From positions 372,001 through 436,000 of the forward strand of contig CP089458.1 of the NCBI GenBank assembly GCA_026636295.1: a stretch of 64,000 nt of DNA. Direction: 5' to 3'. Positions 1 through 10,391 of the stretch are shown here, piece after piece (position 1 is the first letter of the stretch; each line of letters opens with the position of its first letter). This DNA comes from Medakamo hakoo. Its lineage: Eukaryota; Chlorophyta; Trebouxiophyceae; Coccomyxaceae. The translations under genes and the position numbers were made by a program. The notes beneath the pieces are model-generated. The model was not told where the DNA came from and did no database searches. It was given only the letters and a program-made list of their open reading frames with translations.

Positions 1-337
1 TGCACACACGCGCACACACACTCTCTCCTACGTCGGCGGGCGTGGAGTGCACGCGGGTGCACATGGGGGGCGAGCCGTGCACTCCAGCCTCGAGCGAGGG
101 AAAGAAAAAACCAGGGAGAGGGGATGGTTTTGGCCGGGAGGGGGAGCTGTCAAAAGGGGGGGCGAAAAAAATGGGGTGGTCGGGGGTGCCTCCCACGCAT
201 CCATGCTTCTCTCTCACGTCCTCCACGTAGGAAAGAAAAAAGAGGGCGGTGCGCCGTCGCCGTTGTTTTTGTTTGTACAGGGGATGGATGGATGGAGGAA
301 AAAAAAAAGCAAAAAGAGCACACGCCCGCCCGCCCGC
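1..337. other. Gene-free left edge
   Basis: No gene is supported here. The stretch has A-runs, a short GGATGGATGG repeat and purine-rich sequence. It lies just downstream of the minus-strand GATA gene and probably holds its 3' untranslated region. Frames that are open across it show only low-complexity translation. Confidence 0.5.
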
Positions 338-2228
338 TCAAAAGAAGCTCTGCCGCACCGTCTCCGGTTTCCGCCGCCGCCGGTGCGCGGCAGAGGGCGA
401 GCAGGCGGGGGAAGCGGTCGGGGAGGAGCCGGCGGACGTGTTGTTGGGGCCAGCCCCGGCCAGGGCGCGGGCCAGGGCGGGTGGCAGCGGCGGGGGGGCC
501 CGCGCCGAAGCGCCGCCGTCGCCACCGCCCTCGACGCGCGCGGATGGCAGGGGCCCACCGCTGGACGCCCCACCGGAGTCCGTCCGCTCCAGGGAGGAAG
601 CGGCGGCAGCGGCGGCGACGGCGGGCGGGAGGAGGGGCGGCACGGCGGGCGGGTGGGGCGCGGCCGAGGCAGGACCAGCCGCCGCCGCAAGGACGGACGA
701 GCCGGGCCCGGGGCCCGCCGCCGCCGGCGCGCCTGAAAACAGGGCTGGCAGGCCGGCTGGCGGGCGGGCCAGGTGGGAGGGCGGCCGGGCGTTGCCGCCG
801 GTGGCGCCGCCGGCGCCGGCGGACGCGACGCCCCCGCCCCCACCCCCGCCGTCGTCCGACAGCGCGGCAGACGTCGTGGCTTTCAGCACGCCCTCCGTGC
901 GGCGCGGGCCGTCACCGGGCGGGAGCAAGCAGGCCCCACGCGGCGTGCCACCGCCTCCACCACCGCCGCCGCACCGGGCGCCACCCAGCAGGTCCGCCCG
1001 CCCAAACGAGCCCGACCCGCCCCCCGCCAGCAGGAGCGCGCCGCCGGCGCCGCCGCCGGACAGGGTGGGCCCGCCGCCGCCGCCGCCTGGGCCGGCACCC
1101 TGCACGCCTGGCGCGCGCAGCAACAGCGGGGAGGGGCAGCCCTGGAAGGCTGCGTACGCGGCGGCGGTGGCGGCGGCGGCAGCGGAGCCGGGCGTGAGGA
1201 CGGCGGACGGGGTCCCCGCGCCGCCGCCGCCGGCGTGAGCTGCGACAGCGCGTGCGGCCGTGATGGGTGGAGGGAGAGGGCGCGGGTAGGCGGCGGCCGG
1301 AGGCGGAGGGGGCGCGACGGTCGTGGCGTCGGCGGGCCTGTTGTGTTGTTGTTGTGGTGGTGAAGGGTCACCGGGGGAGGGGGCGCCCGACTCAGCGCGG
1401 CGCGCATTTTTTTTGGCAGGGCCGAGGTTGGTCCGCCTCCGCCTCTCCCCATCTCCATTCCCCTTGCAATGCAGCTTGCTGGACAGGGAATTGTCTGTTC
1501 TTGAATCTGCGCTCCAAGGTGTCCCCGAAAAACGTACCGCACCCCTCCCGCCCGTGCTTTCTTACGCGCGGGCGGGCCATCGACGTCGGCCGCCCGGCCA
1601 GGCCCCAGCCGGGACGGCGCGCCGCCGCCGAAGCGTGCAGCGGCGTGCCCACCCGGCGCCATGCCAAACGGCGCGGCCGCCGGCGCGGCGCCAGGCAGGG
1701 CGTCGGACGCGGGCGTGGGGCGGCCGCCGGGCCGGGGCCCGGCTGTGCCCTTGTGCAGGTGCTGGTGCGGCGGCGGCGCGGCGGGCGACGCGCGCGCCCC
1801 GCGGCCCTTCGCGCCGGGGAAGTAACTGGAGTTTTTTCGATGGTGAGACACACGTGAGGTCTGATTCTGTCTTTGAGTGGGCTTGGCGGGCGCAGAAAGC
1901 CGCCGCTGTGACCCCTCCGCCGGTGTCGGAATTTTTTGCGGCGCAGGCTCCAACTGCCCGCCACGCTGGCTCGGAATAGCGACGGGCGCATGTGGGAAAG
2001 GCCAGCGCGCAGCGCCCCTCCGACAAAAAAACACTCGTACCCTTCTAAGCTACCCTTGACCAGGAAGCGTGCGCCACAAGCATTGCACAGAATCGGCTTG
2101 TCCGCGGGCCCTTTCCGCCAGCACGGCGATTCCACACAGCCGCAGTGCCCGCACGGCCCGCCTTGCGTGACGAGGCGGGCGCGCGGGCGGCGGGCCCGCG
2201 GGGCCGGGCGGGCGGGCGGGTCGGACAT
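338..2228 (-). CDS. GATA-type zinc finger protein
   Basis: Three coding exons (2041-2228, 1538-1825, 338-1337) give 491 residues; junctions are GT..AG and phases agree. Residues 26-51 form a GATA finger, C-x2-C-x18-C-x2-C, ending CNACGARF; the x18 loop is the usual plant spacing. The first intron falls just behind the finger, and joining it gives LEGYFPG, the expected domain tail. The start at 2228 is the only ATG in frame ahead of the finger. The other ~430 residues are Ala/Gly/Pro-rich, with one basic cluster (RKKAR) that may be a nuclear signal. Inference: a DNA-binding transcription factor with unknown targets. Exon 3 rests only on open frame, phase and composition, so the C-terminus is less certain. 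It lies 206 bp downstream of the DusA-like gene on the same strand. Confidence 0.8.
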
Positions 2229-2434
2229 TGAAGGTGTGGGTGGACGTCTGCGTTGCTGGGTGTGTGTGTGTATGTCGGGAGGGAGTGTCGTTGCGGCGGC
2301 GACGGGGCGCGCGGAGGCTCGACAGCCAGGGGCGATTGGTTTTGTGCTCGGGCTTTGGGCCACCACGACTGGCGGGTGAGTTGTGACTCAAACCTGCTGC
2401 TGCGGTCTCCTCCCTCCCTCTCCTGCATCATGTT

Positions 2435-4296
2435 TCACGCTTCCACGGCAACGGCCGCCTCCCTCTTTTCCCCACTACTCTCTGTCCGCCTGTCCTTCCA
2501 CGTGGGCAGCCCAGCCCTGTCCGCGCTCTCAGGCCCGGCCGGCAGCGCCCCCCACGCAATCGGTGGGGCGAACGCCGAATCACGGACCGCGGGGTCGGGC
2601 CGGATGGCCTCGGGCGGCGCGTCCAGGTCTTCCGGGCGGAGGATGGGCAGCGTTTTCTGGTGGTGGTGGTGGTGGTGGTGTGTGTGTGTGTGTGTGTGGC
2701 GCGGTGTTGAGAAAAAAAAGGGGGGGGGAGGAGGAGGAAAAGGAGCGCGGGGCGTGGGTCCCCCACCCCCTCCATTGTCCCATTTTCCCAACCCCCTCCT
2801 CCCTTCCTCACTCATTCACTCACCTCCAGCACTTCCGCCACGCTCTCAGGCCCACTCCTCAACGCCCCATCCACGGCGTTGCGCCACGCCCGGGCGCGCG
2901 GCGCGCCGTGGAACAGGCCCAGGAGCGGGGCGACGAGCGTGCGGACGGACGGCGGGCGGCGGTGGCCGAGCTCCGTGCCGGCCGCGGCCGCGGCCGCGAG
3001 CTTGGCCGCCGCCGCCGCCCGCGCGCCGTCCGCATAACGAGCGTACGCGGCCAGCACCTCCCGGCGCGACCGCGCGCCGTTGGACGCGCACCCGTACAGG
3101 CCGACGTCCGCGTCGCCCAGGGCGTGCCAGGGCGTGTGGTACGCGCCGCGGCCGACCATGCCGCCCACCACATTGGGCGGGGGCGGGGGCGGGGGGGCGG
3201 CGGCGGGCGACGCAGCGGCGCCGCCCGCCGGCGGGCCGTGCGCCAACGCCTGCGCCACGGCGTGCGAGCCGGCCAGGCCGCCGTTGAGCGTGAACCGCAG
3301 GCCAGGGAAGTCGCGGGCCAGGGCGGCCACCCACCCCGGCCGCAGCGGGGGGATGGCCCGGTTCTGGGCGGGGGACAGGCCGGCCAGCAGGCAGGTGCGG
3401 GCGTGGACGATGAAGTGCGACACCCGGCCGGGCCCCGACACCGTGCGCACGAACTCGCACAGGGCAGCGTACGAGTCCAGGCCGTCCGCCCCCAGCCGGC
3501 ACTTGACCGTGATTTCGCAGCCGGACGCGTCGCGCATCGCGGCCGTCGCGGCCGCGACCCGGGCCGGGTCCTTCATCAGCGCCGCGCCAAAGCAGCCCGC
3601 GCCCGCGACGCGGTCCGAGGGGCACCCACAATTCAAGTTGATTTCGTCGTAGCCATAGCCCGCGACGATCCGCGCCGCGGCGGCGAGGGTGGCCGGGTCG
3701 GAGCCGCCGAGCTGCGCGACGATGGGGTGCTGGTCCGGCGGGAAGGCCAACCACCGGTCGGTGTCCGGGTTGTGGAGCAGCGTGGAGTCGACCACCATCT
3801 CCGTGTACAGCCAGGCTTGGCGGGAGATGAGGCGGGCGAGGGCGCGGTAGTGGACGTCCGTCCAGTCCATCCTGTGGGACGGGGGGAGGGCGTGTTCCGA
3901 GTGGACGGGGGGGGGGGGGGGGGAGCAGGTGTGGTCATGGCTAGGTGAGAGACACTAGAGGGAGGCGACGGCGACGAAACACTCCCACACACCGCGTCTC
4001 CCCGCCTCTCCTCCACTACACACTCACATGGGCGCCACACTCAGTAAAGGTGGCGGCAGGTCCGGGCGTGGGCCCGGCGCCCTGTGCACGGCCGCCGTTG
4101 CTGCGCCGTCGGCGCCGGCCGCCGCACCTGCCGTCGTCGTCATGCGGCCAGTCGCGACGCCGCGGCGCAGGCCGCACTGCGCAGTGGACAGGAGCAGACG
4201 ACGCAGACCGATCGTGGGGTGAGGGCTGGCAGCCCGGCGAAGAGGAGGTGGCAGGCGGGGCGGAGCGTGGAGTCGCGTCGCCGGGCCGAGCAGCAT
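2435..4296 (-). CDS. tRNA-dihydrouridine synthase, DusA type
   Basis: Exons 4028-4296, 2824-3871 and 2435-2656 give 512 residues. Joining exons 1 and 2 restores SVAPMMDWTD, the hallmark start of the Dus FMN-barrel. Other family blocks follow: NLNCGCPSDRV (about residues 168-178), EITVKCRLG, FIVHARTC, LNGG and VGRGAYHTPW. Known role of the family: FMN/NADPH-dependent reduction of uridine to dihydrouridine in the tRNA D-loop (positions 20/20a). The usual GACLM block reads GAALM, with a cysteine slightly earlier (GCFG, Cys183). The first ~85 residues are basic and Ala/Pro-rich, consistent with an organelle presequence (inference). Start: ATG 4296; a later in-frame ATG (MTTTAG) is an alternative. 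Exon 3 is a charged C-terminal tail and is the least certain part. The promoter region is shared with the divergent CRAL-TRIO gene. Confidence 0.85.
2658..2698. repeat. (TGG)n then (GT)n microsatellite
   Basis: About 7 TGG units run into about 10 GT units. On the minus strand they form the end of the second DusA-like intron, so a CA/CCA-repeat replaces a normal polypyrimidine tract directly before the CAG acceptor at 2659-2657. Confidence 0.8.
3907..3923. repeat. G17 homopolymer
   Basis: Seventeen consecutive G on the plus strand. They read as C17 in the first intron of the minus-strand DusA-like gene, some 35 nt before the acceptor, where they can serve as a pyrimidine tract. Confidence 0.85.
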
Positions 4297-4553
4297 GCGT
4301 CGGCGGAACAGCGGGAACGCGTTTTTTGGGGCGCGGGCGCGCTCCGCCCTGTGGCGTTGGCACGTTGCGTGTAGAAGCTGGTGGCCTGCTGGTTGCAGCG
4401 GTGAAGCTGGGACGACCGTGCGTGGCGTCTGGCCGGGCCCCCGACAGGCACGCAAAAAGAAAGGGCAGAGTGGGCAGCGCCCCGCCCGCGCGCCTGCGTC
4501 ATTTATTCCGCCCATCGTCTGTTTCGGGCCTTTCCCTTTTCTTGCGCCCCGCG

Positions 4554-5914
4554 ATGGACGTGCCGCCCTTTGGCGCGTCGCCGCCGGGCTCCCCTCCCAG
4601 GACCGCGATGCACGTGGCCACGTGCCACGAGGGCCGGGCGGGCTCCAGCGGCGCGGGCTCGGCCGCGCAGTCCGCCCGGCCGTCGCCCTCGCCGCGCGGC
4701 GCCCTCCCACCGCGCCTGCGCCGCCTGCCGTCCGACCCCCGCCTCGCTGCGAGGGTCGCGGCCGTGCCCGACGACGCCGTGTCCGAGCTCAAGCGGCTTG
4801 TGCTAGCGTCCGCGCCGGCTGGTCTGTTCAGTCCTGAGGATTTAGCGGCCGCGGACGCCGCGGACGCGGCGGCTGACGCGGGCACGCCGCCGGCCGACCC
4901 AGCGGCCGCGGCGGCCGCGCTGCTCTCGTCCGCGTCGCTCAACCGCTTTGTCCGGGCTGCGGGCGGCGACGTGCGGTGCGCTGTCAAGCGCGTCCTCACC
5001 ACCGCGCGCTGGCGGGCGGAACGGTCGCCCGGAGCGCCCTGCCCGCTGTGCGTCAAGGCGCCCGGCTCGCACTACATGTCGGTGAGCGTGGCTTTTCCTT
5101 TCCCATCCCATCCCCATCCATCCCATCCTCAACCTGCGGACACAGGGAGCGAGGCCGCCCCCTGTGTGCACCGTCCCGCCCCCGCCCTCACCCCCGCCAC
5201 GCCACACCACCACCACCACACCGCCCCTCCCTCCTCCCCCTCCAGATCGTGGGCCGCGACACGTACGGCCGGGCCATCATTTATTCCGCCCTGGCCCTGG
5301 CCCGCGACCGCAGCGACGTGCGCGCCAACATTGCGCACATGACGTCCGTCTTCGAAGCGGCCGCCGCTTTTTTCGCGGCCGCGCCCGGTCCCGTCGCCGA
5401 ACAGTGGACGTGGGTGTCGGACTTTACGGGCTTCGGCCTGCGTGATTGCGACCCGCGCATCGGGCGGGCGTTCCTGAGCCTGGCGGCCGACCACTTTCCC
5501 GAGCGCCTGTGCAAGTTTGTGCTCGTCGACACGCCGTCGATCTTCGGCAGCCTGTGGACGGTCCTGAAACCCGCGGTGTGCGAGGACACGAAGCGCAAAG
5601 TGCTGTTCCTGCCGTACGACCCGAGCCCGGGCGGAGCCTTGGCGAAGGGGCTGGCCGGCGCCGACCTGGGGCCGGACCTGGTCGCCTGGCTGCTCCGGGA
5701 GATGGCCCAAAACCGCGACCCGGCCGTGCTGAAGGCGGGGAAGGCGTACCCGTACGGCGCGGTGCTTGACCCGGTGAAGGCCCTGGGCCGGGACTGTGTC
5801 CTGGACGGGCACGACCCGCGCGGGCTGCCGGAAGTGCTGGAAGTTTTAAAAGCGTGCCCGGGGACGGCGGTGGTGGAGGCGGTGTCCGGGCGGGCCGTGG
5901 AGGAGGGCCACTAG
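4554..5914 (+). CDS. CRAL-TRIO (SEC14-like) domain protein
   Basis: Two exons, 4554-5081 and 5246-5914, make 398 residues; the intron is phase 0. The CRAL-TRIO lipid-binding domain starts near residue 170 (IVGRDTYGRAIIYSALALAR). Its core is WVSDFTGFGLRDCDPRIGRA, then FPERLCKFVLVDTPSIFGSLW, the strand-helix unit that lines the lipid pocket. The first ~130 residues are Ala/Pro-rich and end in a CRAL-TRIO-N-like helical region with RCAVKRVLTTARWR. Family role: transfer or presentation of phosphoinositides, phosphatidylcholine or other small lipids between membranes; the ligand here is unknown. The start is the first ATG of the open frame, ahead of MDVPPFGASPP. The stop is TAG. The gene diverges from the DusA-like gene across 257 bp. 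Confidence 0.85.
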
Positions 5915-5990
5915 AGGCGTGGCTTGTGTTTCTGTGTTCCGCTGTCGTGACTTGCTTTCGTTTTCATCCCGGAAGGCGCCTTTGATTGAT

Positions 5991-6020
5991 CACACACACA
6001 CACACACACACGCGCGCGCG
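5991..6020. repeat. (CA)n(CG)n microsatellite
   Basis: About ten CA units followed by about four CG units lie in the 231-bp gap between the converging CRAL-TRIO and CPN20 genes, probably in 3' untranslated sequence. Confidence 0.85.
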
Positions 6021-6145
6021 GGCGGAACACACGCGGGCGCCTCCCGTTATTTTTCATTGTTGGACACACAACCCCCCCCCCCCCCTCGCACGACCCCACA
6101 CCACCCCGCGTTTCCATCAACGCGGGCCCGCGCCCACCCCCTCGC

Positions 6146-7845
6146 TCACGCCACCGTCGCCAGGACGTCCGACGCCGACACGACGACGTACTCCTCGTCA
6201 CCCGTCCGCGACTTGAACTCGGTGCCGGCGTACTTGGAGTAGAGGACCGTCGACCCGACGGACAGGGAGGGCGGGGAGGACGGCTTGCCGTCCTCGCCCG
6301 CCTTGCCCGGGCCGACGGCGATGACCTGTTTTTTTTTGGAAGGGGTGTGTGTTTTGTGTGTGTTGAGCACGCACGTGCACAGGGGAGGGGAGGCAGGCGG
6401 CCACACCGGCCCAGGCCACAAGACAGCCAAGGAACCAAAAAACCGAAAAAAGGAAAGAGGTCGGAAGCCAAGCGTTCAAGAATGGTGTGTGACGCGAAGA
6501 TCGTTCAGTTTTTGAGTAGGTGGACCGCGGGCGGTGCGGGGCCGCGTTGCTAGTACAGCGCCCGCCCGGACTCCCGCGCCCGTCAGACGACGTGTGAATT
6601 CGCGGTGGTTCATCGTCAACCCTCTTTCCGTATGTTTCTTTGGTCGGGGGCGGGGAAAAAACACGCCCCCCTCCACCCGCTCCATCTCACCACCGCGCTC
6701 ACTCACCTTGCCGAGCGTCGGGCGTTCCACCTCATCCGACGCCAGGATGACGCCGCCCGCCGTCTCTTTGATGGCGTCGACGGCCTGCAGCAGCACCCGG
6801 TCGCCCAGCGGCTGGAGCTTGCCCCACTCGTCCGGGCCGCCGGCCAGGATGCCGATGACGTCGTCCTCCTTCAGGATGACGAGCTCCCGGTCGCCCAGGC
6901 TGACCTCGGTGCCGGCGTACTTGGAGTAGGTGACGGCGGCCCCGGTGGCCAGGGACGTGCCCTTGCCCGCGGAGATGACTTTGCCCTTCGTGGACTTGAC
7001 CTGAGGGGGGCGGGGGGGGGGGGGGGGGGGGGGGGGGGGTTGGGGTGTGGGGTGGCACGGAGGGGGCCGGGGGTGGAGGGGTCAGGTGTGTTCGGGTGGA
7101 GTGAGCAGAGGGTGCGTGGTAGAGAGCGACGGCGGCTCTCCTCCCATCCCCGTTCGGCGAGCGGGAGCGCCCACGCTCCTTTTCCCGGCAATGTGGCTCC
7201 GCCACCGTTGCTAACATAGAACACCTGCCTCCGCGGTGGGGTGGGCAGGACTCTCGTCTAGTGCCGAAGCTGTGCGGCAACCCTCTGTTTTCCCAATCGT
7301 CTCTCCTCTTCCACCTTCTCACCTGCGCGGCCGTCGGCAGGAGGATGCCGCCCGCGGACGTGGATTCGGCCTTGTCCACTTCGACAACGACGCGCGAGCC
7401 GACGGGCTCCACCTTTTTGTACTGGAGGTGTGGAGTGGTGTGGGGGAGAAAGGAGCGAGTGAGTGGGGAGTGGCAGCGTGGTGGTGTGCTTCCGTCGTCG
7501 CCGCACGTTTTTTTTTCGCTGCGCTGAGTTGCGAGCCAGGGGCGTCTGTAATCATCGCGACGCCCGCCACACAAGCCATGCCAGGCTGGTGCGCGAAGCC
7601 TTGGCTCCACGCTGGTCCATGTGTCAAGGCCGTCGACAGCCTGGCGGCGGTGGGAGGCGGCGCACAAGCAGGCCCGGACCCACGCACGGCAGCCGTTGCG
7701 GCGCGGCGCTGGCCAATTCTTCTTTCGTTCTCAGACGCACCTCAGCCGGGACGGCCGTCGAGGCGACGACCTGCACGGTGCCGCGGCGAGCGGACCGGCG
7801 GCCAGCCAGCAGGGGGCGGGCGGCGTTGAGGGCGGCGGCGGGCAT
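6146..7845 (-). CDS. CPN20: Chloroplast co-chaperonin CPN20 (double Cpn10)
   Basis: Four exons (7741-7845, 7323-7421, 6707-7000, 6146-6325), all phase 0, give 225 residues. Residues 1-35 are Ala/Arg-rich and lack acids up to the end, like a green plastid transit peptide. Two Cpn10 folds follow. The first starts KVEPVGSRVVVEV, with the mobile-loop region TSAGGILLPT and SKYAGTEV. The second starts LQPLGDRVLLQ, with TAGGVILASDE and SKYAGTEF. Tandem Cpn10 domains in one chain are the mark of plastid CPN20, which caps Cpn60 in the stroma and helps fold Rubisco and other proteins. No ER signal precedes the transit peptide, which fits a primary green plastid. Only 91 bp separate its ATG from the stop of the upstream LRR-hydrolase gene on the same strand. 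Confidence 0.93.
7012..7039. repeat. G28 homopolymer in CPN20 intron 2
   Basis: An uninterrupted run of 28 G on the plus strand, next to further G-runs. In the minus-strand CPN20 transcript it is C28 located a few bases before the CTCAG acceptor of exon 3 (exon begins at 7000), so the polypyrimidine tract is almost pure C. Confidence 0.9.
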
Positions 7846-7936
7846 GGTTTTGGTTGTGGAAAAACAACGGAGAGGTTTCCAGAGACAAAGAAACTCGCGT
7901 CTGCGGACAAAAAAACTCGCGTCCACCTCTCCCCTC

Positions 7937-9893
7937 TCACAACAGGTTGGCCACCCGCACCCCGTCCCCGCTCTTCACGCCCATCACCCCGCCCAACGCC
8001 CCCCGCACGATCGGCAGGAGCTCACCCCTTGCATCCAGCGCGGCCGCCAGCCTGTGCGTGGACACGCCCCATACCTTGACGGTCGGCGGCGGGCTGGCGC
8101 TTCCCTTTTCCAGCCAGGCCGCCTGGTCGACGTCGTGCAGCCAGGAGCCGACGTGGACGGCCACGCGCGCGCCCGCGCCCGCCGCCGCGCCCGCGCCCGC
8201 CAAGGCGCGCTCCCGGAGCGCGTCCCTCCACGCGGCCGTTCCTGCCGGGTCGGCCGGCACGCCGCCAGGCCGGATGGACGACGAGCCCAGGTCCAGCTGC
8301 GGGCAAAAGGCGAGGATGGACGACGCGGGCGAGGACGCGGCCGCGCCGCCGAAGAGCAGAGCGGCCGTCGCGCCCATGGAATCGCCCAGCAGGAGGACCC
8401 GGCCGTCGTACGGGGCGACGGTGGCGGCGAGGTGGGACGCCCAGGTGTCGTAGCCGGGGCCGCCGCCTGTGTCGTTGTGTGGGGACGTGTGAGTGGTGAG
8501 GCGGGTCGTGTTTTTTCCTGCCATCCCGCCTCACCCCACCCCACAACTAAAAAAAAAACGACGCACCGTCGTACCAGGACCGCCAGGGGTCGACGACGTA
8601 CAGGACATCAAAAGCAGCGAGGGCGGCATCACAGGCTGACGCGCGCGACATCGCCTCCGCCCGGAGTCGGCCGAGCAGGCCGCCCCAGTTCGGCTCGCCT
8701 GGCGCGGAGCCAAACGCGACGACCAGGGCCCGGCCCCCGGCCGCTGGGCGGCCGGCCGCGTCGACGACGGGGTCGCCCGGCGCCGTCCCCGCGCCCGGTG
8801 CGCCCGGCGGGCCCACGTCCAGCTTCCAGTAACCAGGAGCGTCAGCGGCGCGAGTGGAGACGCGCAGGCGGGGTGTGGAGGGAGGCACGCCGCGGGCTTC
8901 CACTGCGCGCGCCTGGGCCGCGTCCAGCCCGACGGCCGGGCCGGCGGCCGCGCCCGCGCCCAGAGACGCAGCCAGCACCCCAGCATCCAGCGGGTTGCCC
9001 TCCAACCAGACGGAGGAGGCAGGACCGCTCAACACCTCAGGCGGGACGGCGCGTAGCGCATTGCCATAGAGTGTCAGCACTTTCAGGCGGGGCAGGTCGC
9101 CGAGCGACGCCGGCACCTCCGTGAGCGCGTTGTCCGCGACGTTCAGGCTTTCCAGCGACCGCAGGCCGCACAGCGCACTGCCGCCTGGCAGGCGCGTCAG
9201 CGCGTTGCCCTGCAGGGAGAGCGAGGCCAGGGACGGCAGGGACCCGAGCGAGGGCGGCAGCTCGACCAGGCTGTTGCCGTGCAGGGCCAGCTTGCGCAGC
9301 GAGGTCAGGCCGGCGAGCGTGTTCGGCAGGGACGCCAGGCGGTTGCCGCCCAGCGCCGCGTCTTCCAGGGCCGACAAGCACCCGAACGACGGCGGCAGGG
9401 CCGTGAGGGCGTTGCCGGCGGCGGACAGGGCGCGCAGGCCCGCCAGCGCGCCCAGGCCGTCCGGCAGCGCCGTCAGCGCGTTGCCGTGCACCCACAGGCC
9501 TTCCAGGTCGGTCAGCTGCGTGATGGAGTCCGGCAGTGAGCTCAGCTCATTGCCCGCCAGTTGCAGGCGGGAGAGGGACGGGAGGCGGGCGCCGAGGTCG
9601 GGCGGCAGGGACGCCAGCGCGTTCCCCGCGACGGACAGGTCGGTCAGCGCGGGGCCGAGCTCCAACACTTCGGGCGGCAGGGCCGTGAGCCCGCACTCCG
9701 ACAGGTCCAGCCGGCCAGTGGAGGACGCGAGGCCGATGCGGACGGCCAGCTCGACGGGCGAGGCCGGGTCGCGGGCAGAGGCAGCGGGCGGCTCAGGGTG
9801 TGGTGGGCGGGGTGGTGGGTGGCCCGGCGCGGCGGCGCGGGCGGGTGCACACACGCCCGCCGCCCGCCTGGGCGCGGGAGCGGACGCCCGCAT
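7937..9893 (-). CDS. Leucine-rich repeat protein fused to alpha/beta hydrolase
   Basis: Two exons, 8567-9893 and 7937-8466, join in phase 1 to give 618 residues. Residues ~60-310 carry about ten short LRRs of the Ras-group/SHOC2 type (repeat pattern LTALPxxLGxLxxLxxLxLxGN). From ~350 the protein changes to a hydrolase-like region: GRALVVAFGSAPGEPNW, DVLYVVDPWRSWYDG, then VLLLGDSMGATAALLFGG, where GDSMG fits the G-x-S-x-G nucleophile elbow (Ser472). A late HVGSWLHDVD and STHRL offer candidate Asp/His residues. The join DG|GGPGYDTWASHL keeps the hydrolase fold continuous across the intron. Known: Ras-group LRR proteins are signalling scaffolds. Inference: the LRRs target an intracellular esterase or lipase-like enzyme. 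No signal peptide or membrane segment is seen. ATG 9893 is the first ATG ahead of the repeats; the frame is open further upstream. Confidence 0.8.
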
Positions 9894-10391
9894 GTGTGCG
9901 TGTGGCAGGGGCAGGCTCGTGTCCGCCTCCTGGGCAGAGCGGGCGTGTGTGGCCCCGCCGCCCCCCTGAGCCGGCGAGTCGGGCCCGGCGTTTGTTTTTC
10001 GTGTGTGCGTGCGCTCGCACGCCCCCAGAACGGCTTTTTCAGGTGAGGAGAGCGAGAGGGGCGTGAAGGGCAGTTGCGGTGAATTGGCCGCCCCCGCACC
10101 GCCACGCACACTCCCGCCCTCTTTACGACACGGTCGTGGTCTGAGCTAGGCTTCCGATCGACGCCGCAGCGGGGTGGTTGAGGCAGTTTAACGCCCGGGG
10201 CGGCCGTTTTGCGGCGGGGGAGCAGGCCCGCCGCCGTCGGTTGTTCATCACGCCCCTCTGCTCACGCCCTGCTCCCCGCACGCACCCGCACGCTCCCGAC
10301 AGAGATTTCCCACCCCCCCTCGCCGAGTTCTCCCTCCGCCAAGACACACTACCTGCTACCTGAGAGTCCAAACCAAGCGACCTGACCCGCC
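9894..10391. other. Divergent promoter region (LRR-hydrolase / CHUP1-like)
   Basis: This 498-bp gap between two diverging genes should hold both promoters and 5' untranslated regions. Pyrimidine-rich CT stretches lie before the CHUP1-like start. No TATA box, tRNA or small ORF with support is seen. Confidence 0.5.

Noticed and set aside
4498-5290. A 15-bp sequence (TCATTTATTCCGCCC) present near 4498 and again near 5277
   Set aside because: The second copy is inside coding sequence (IIYSALA). Without flanking similarity it is most likely chance, not a regulatory repeat.
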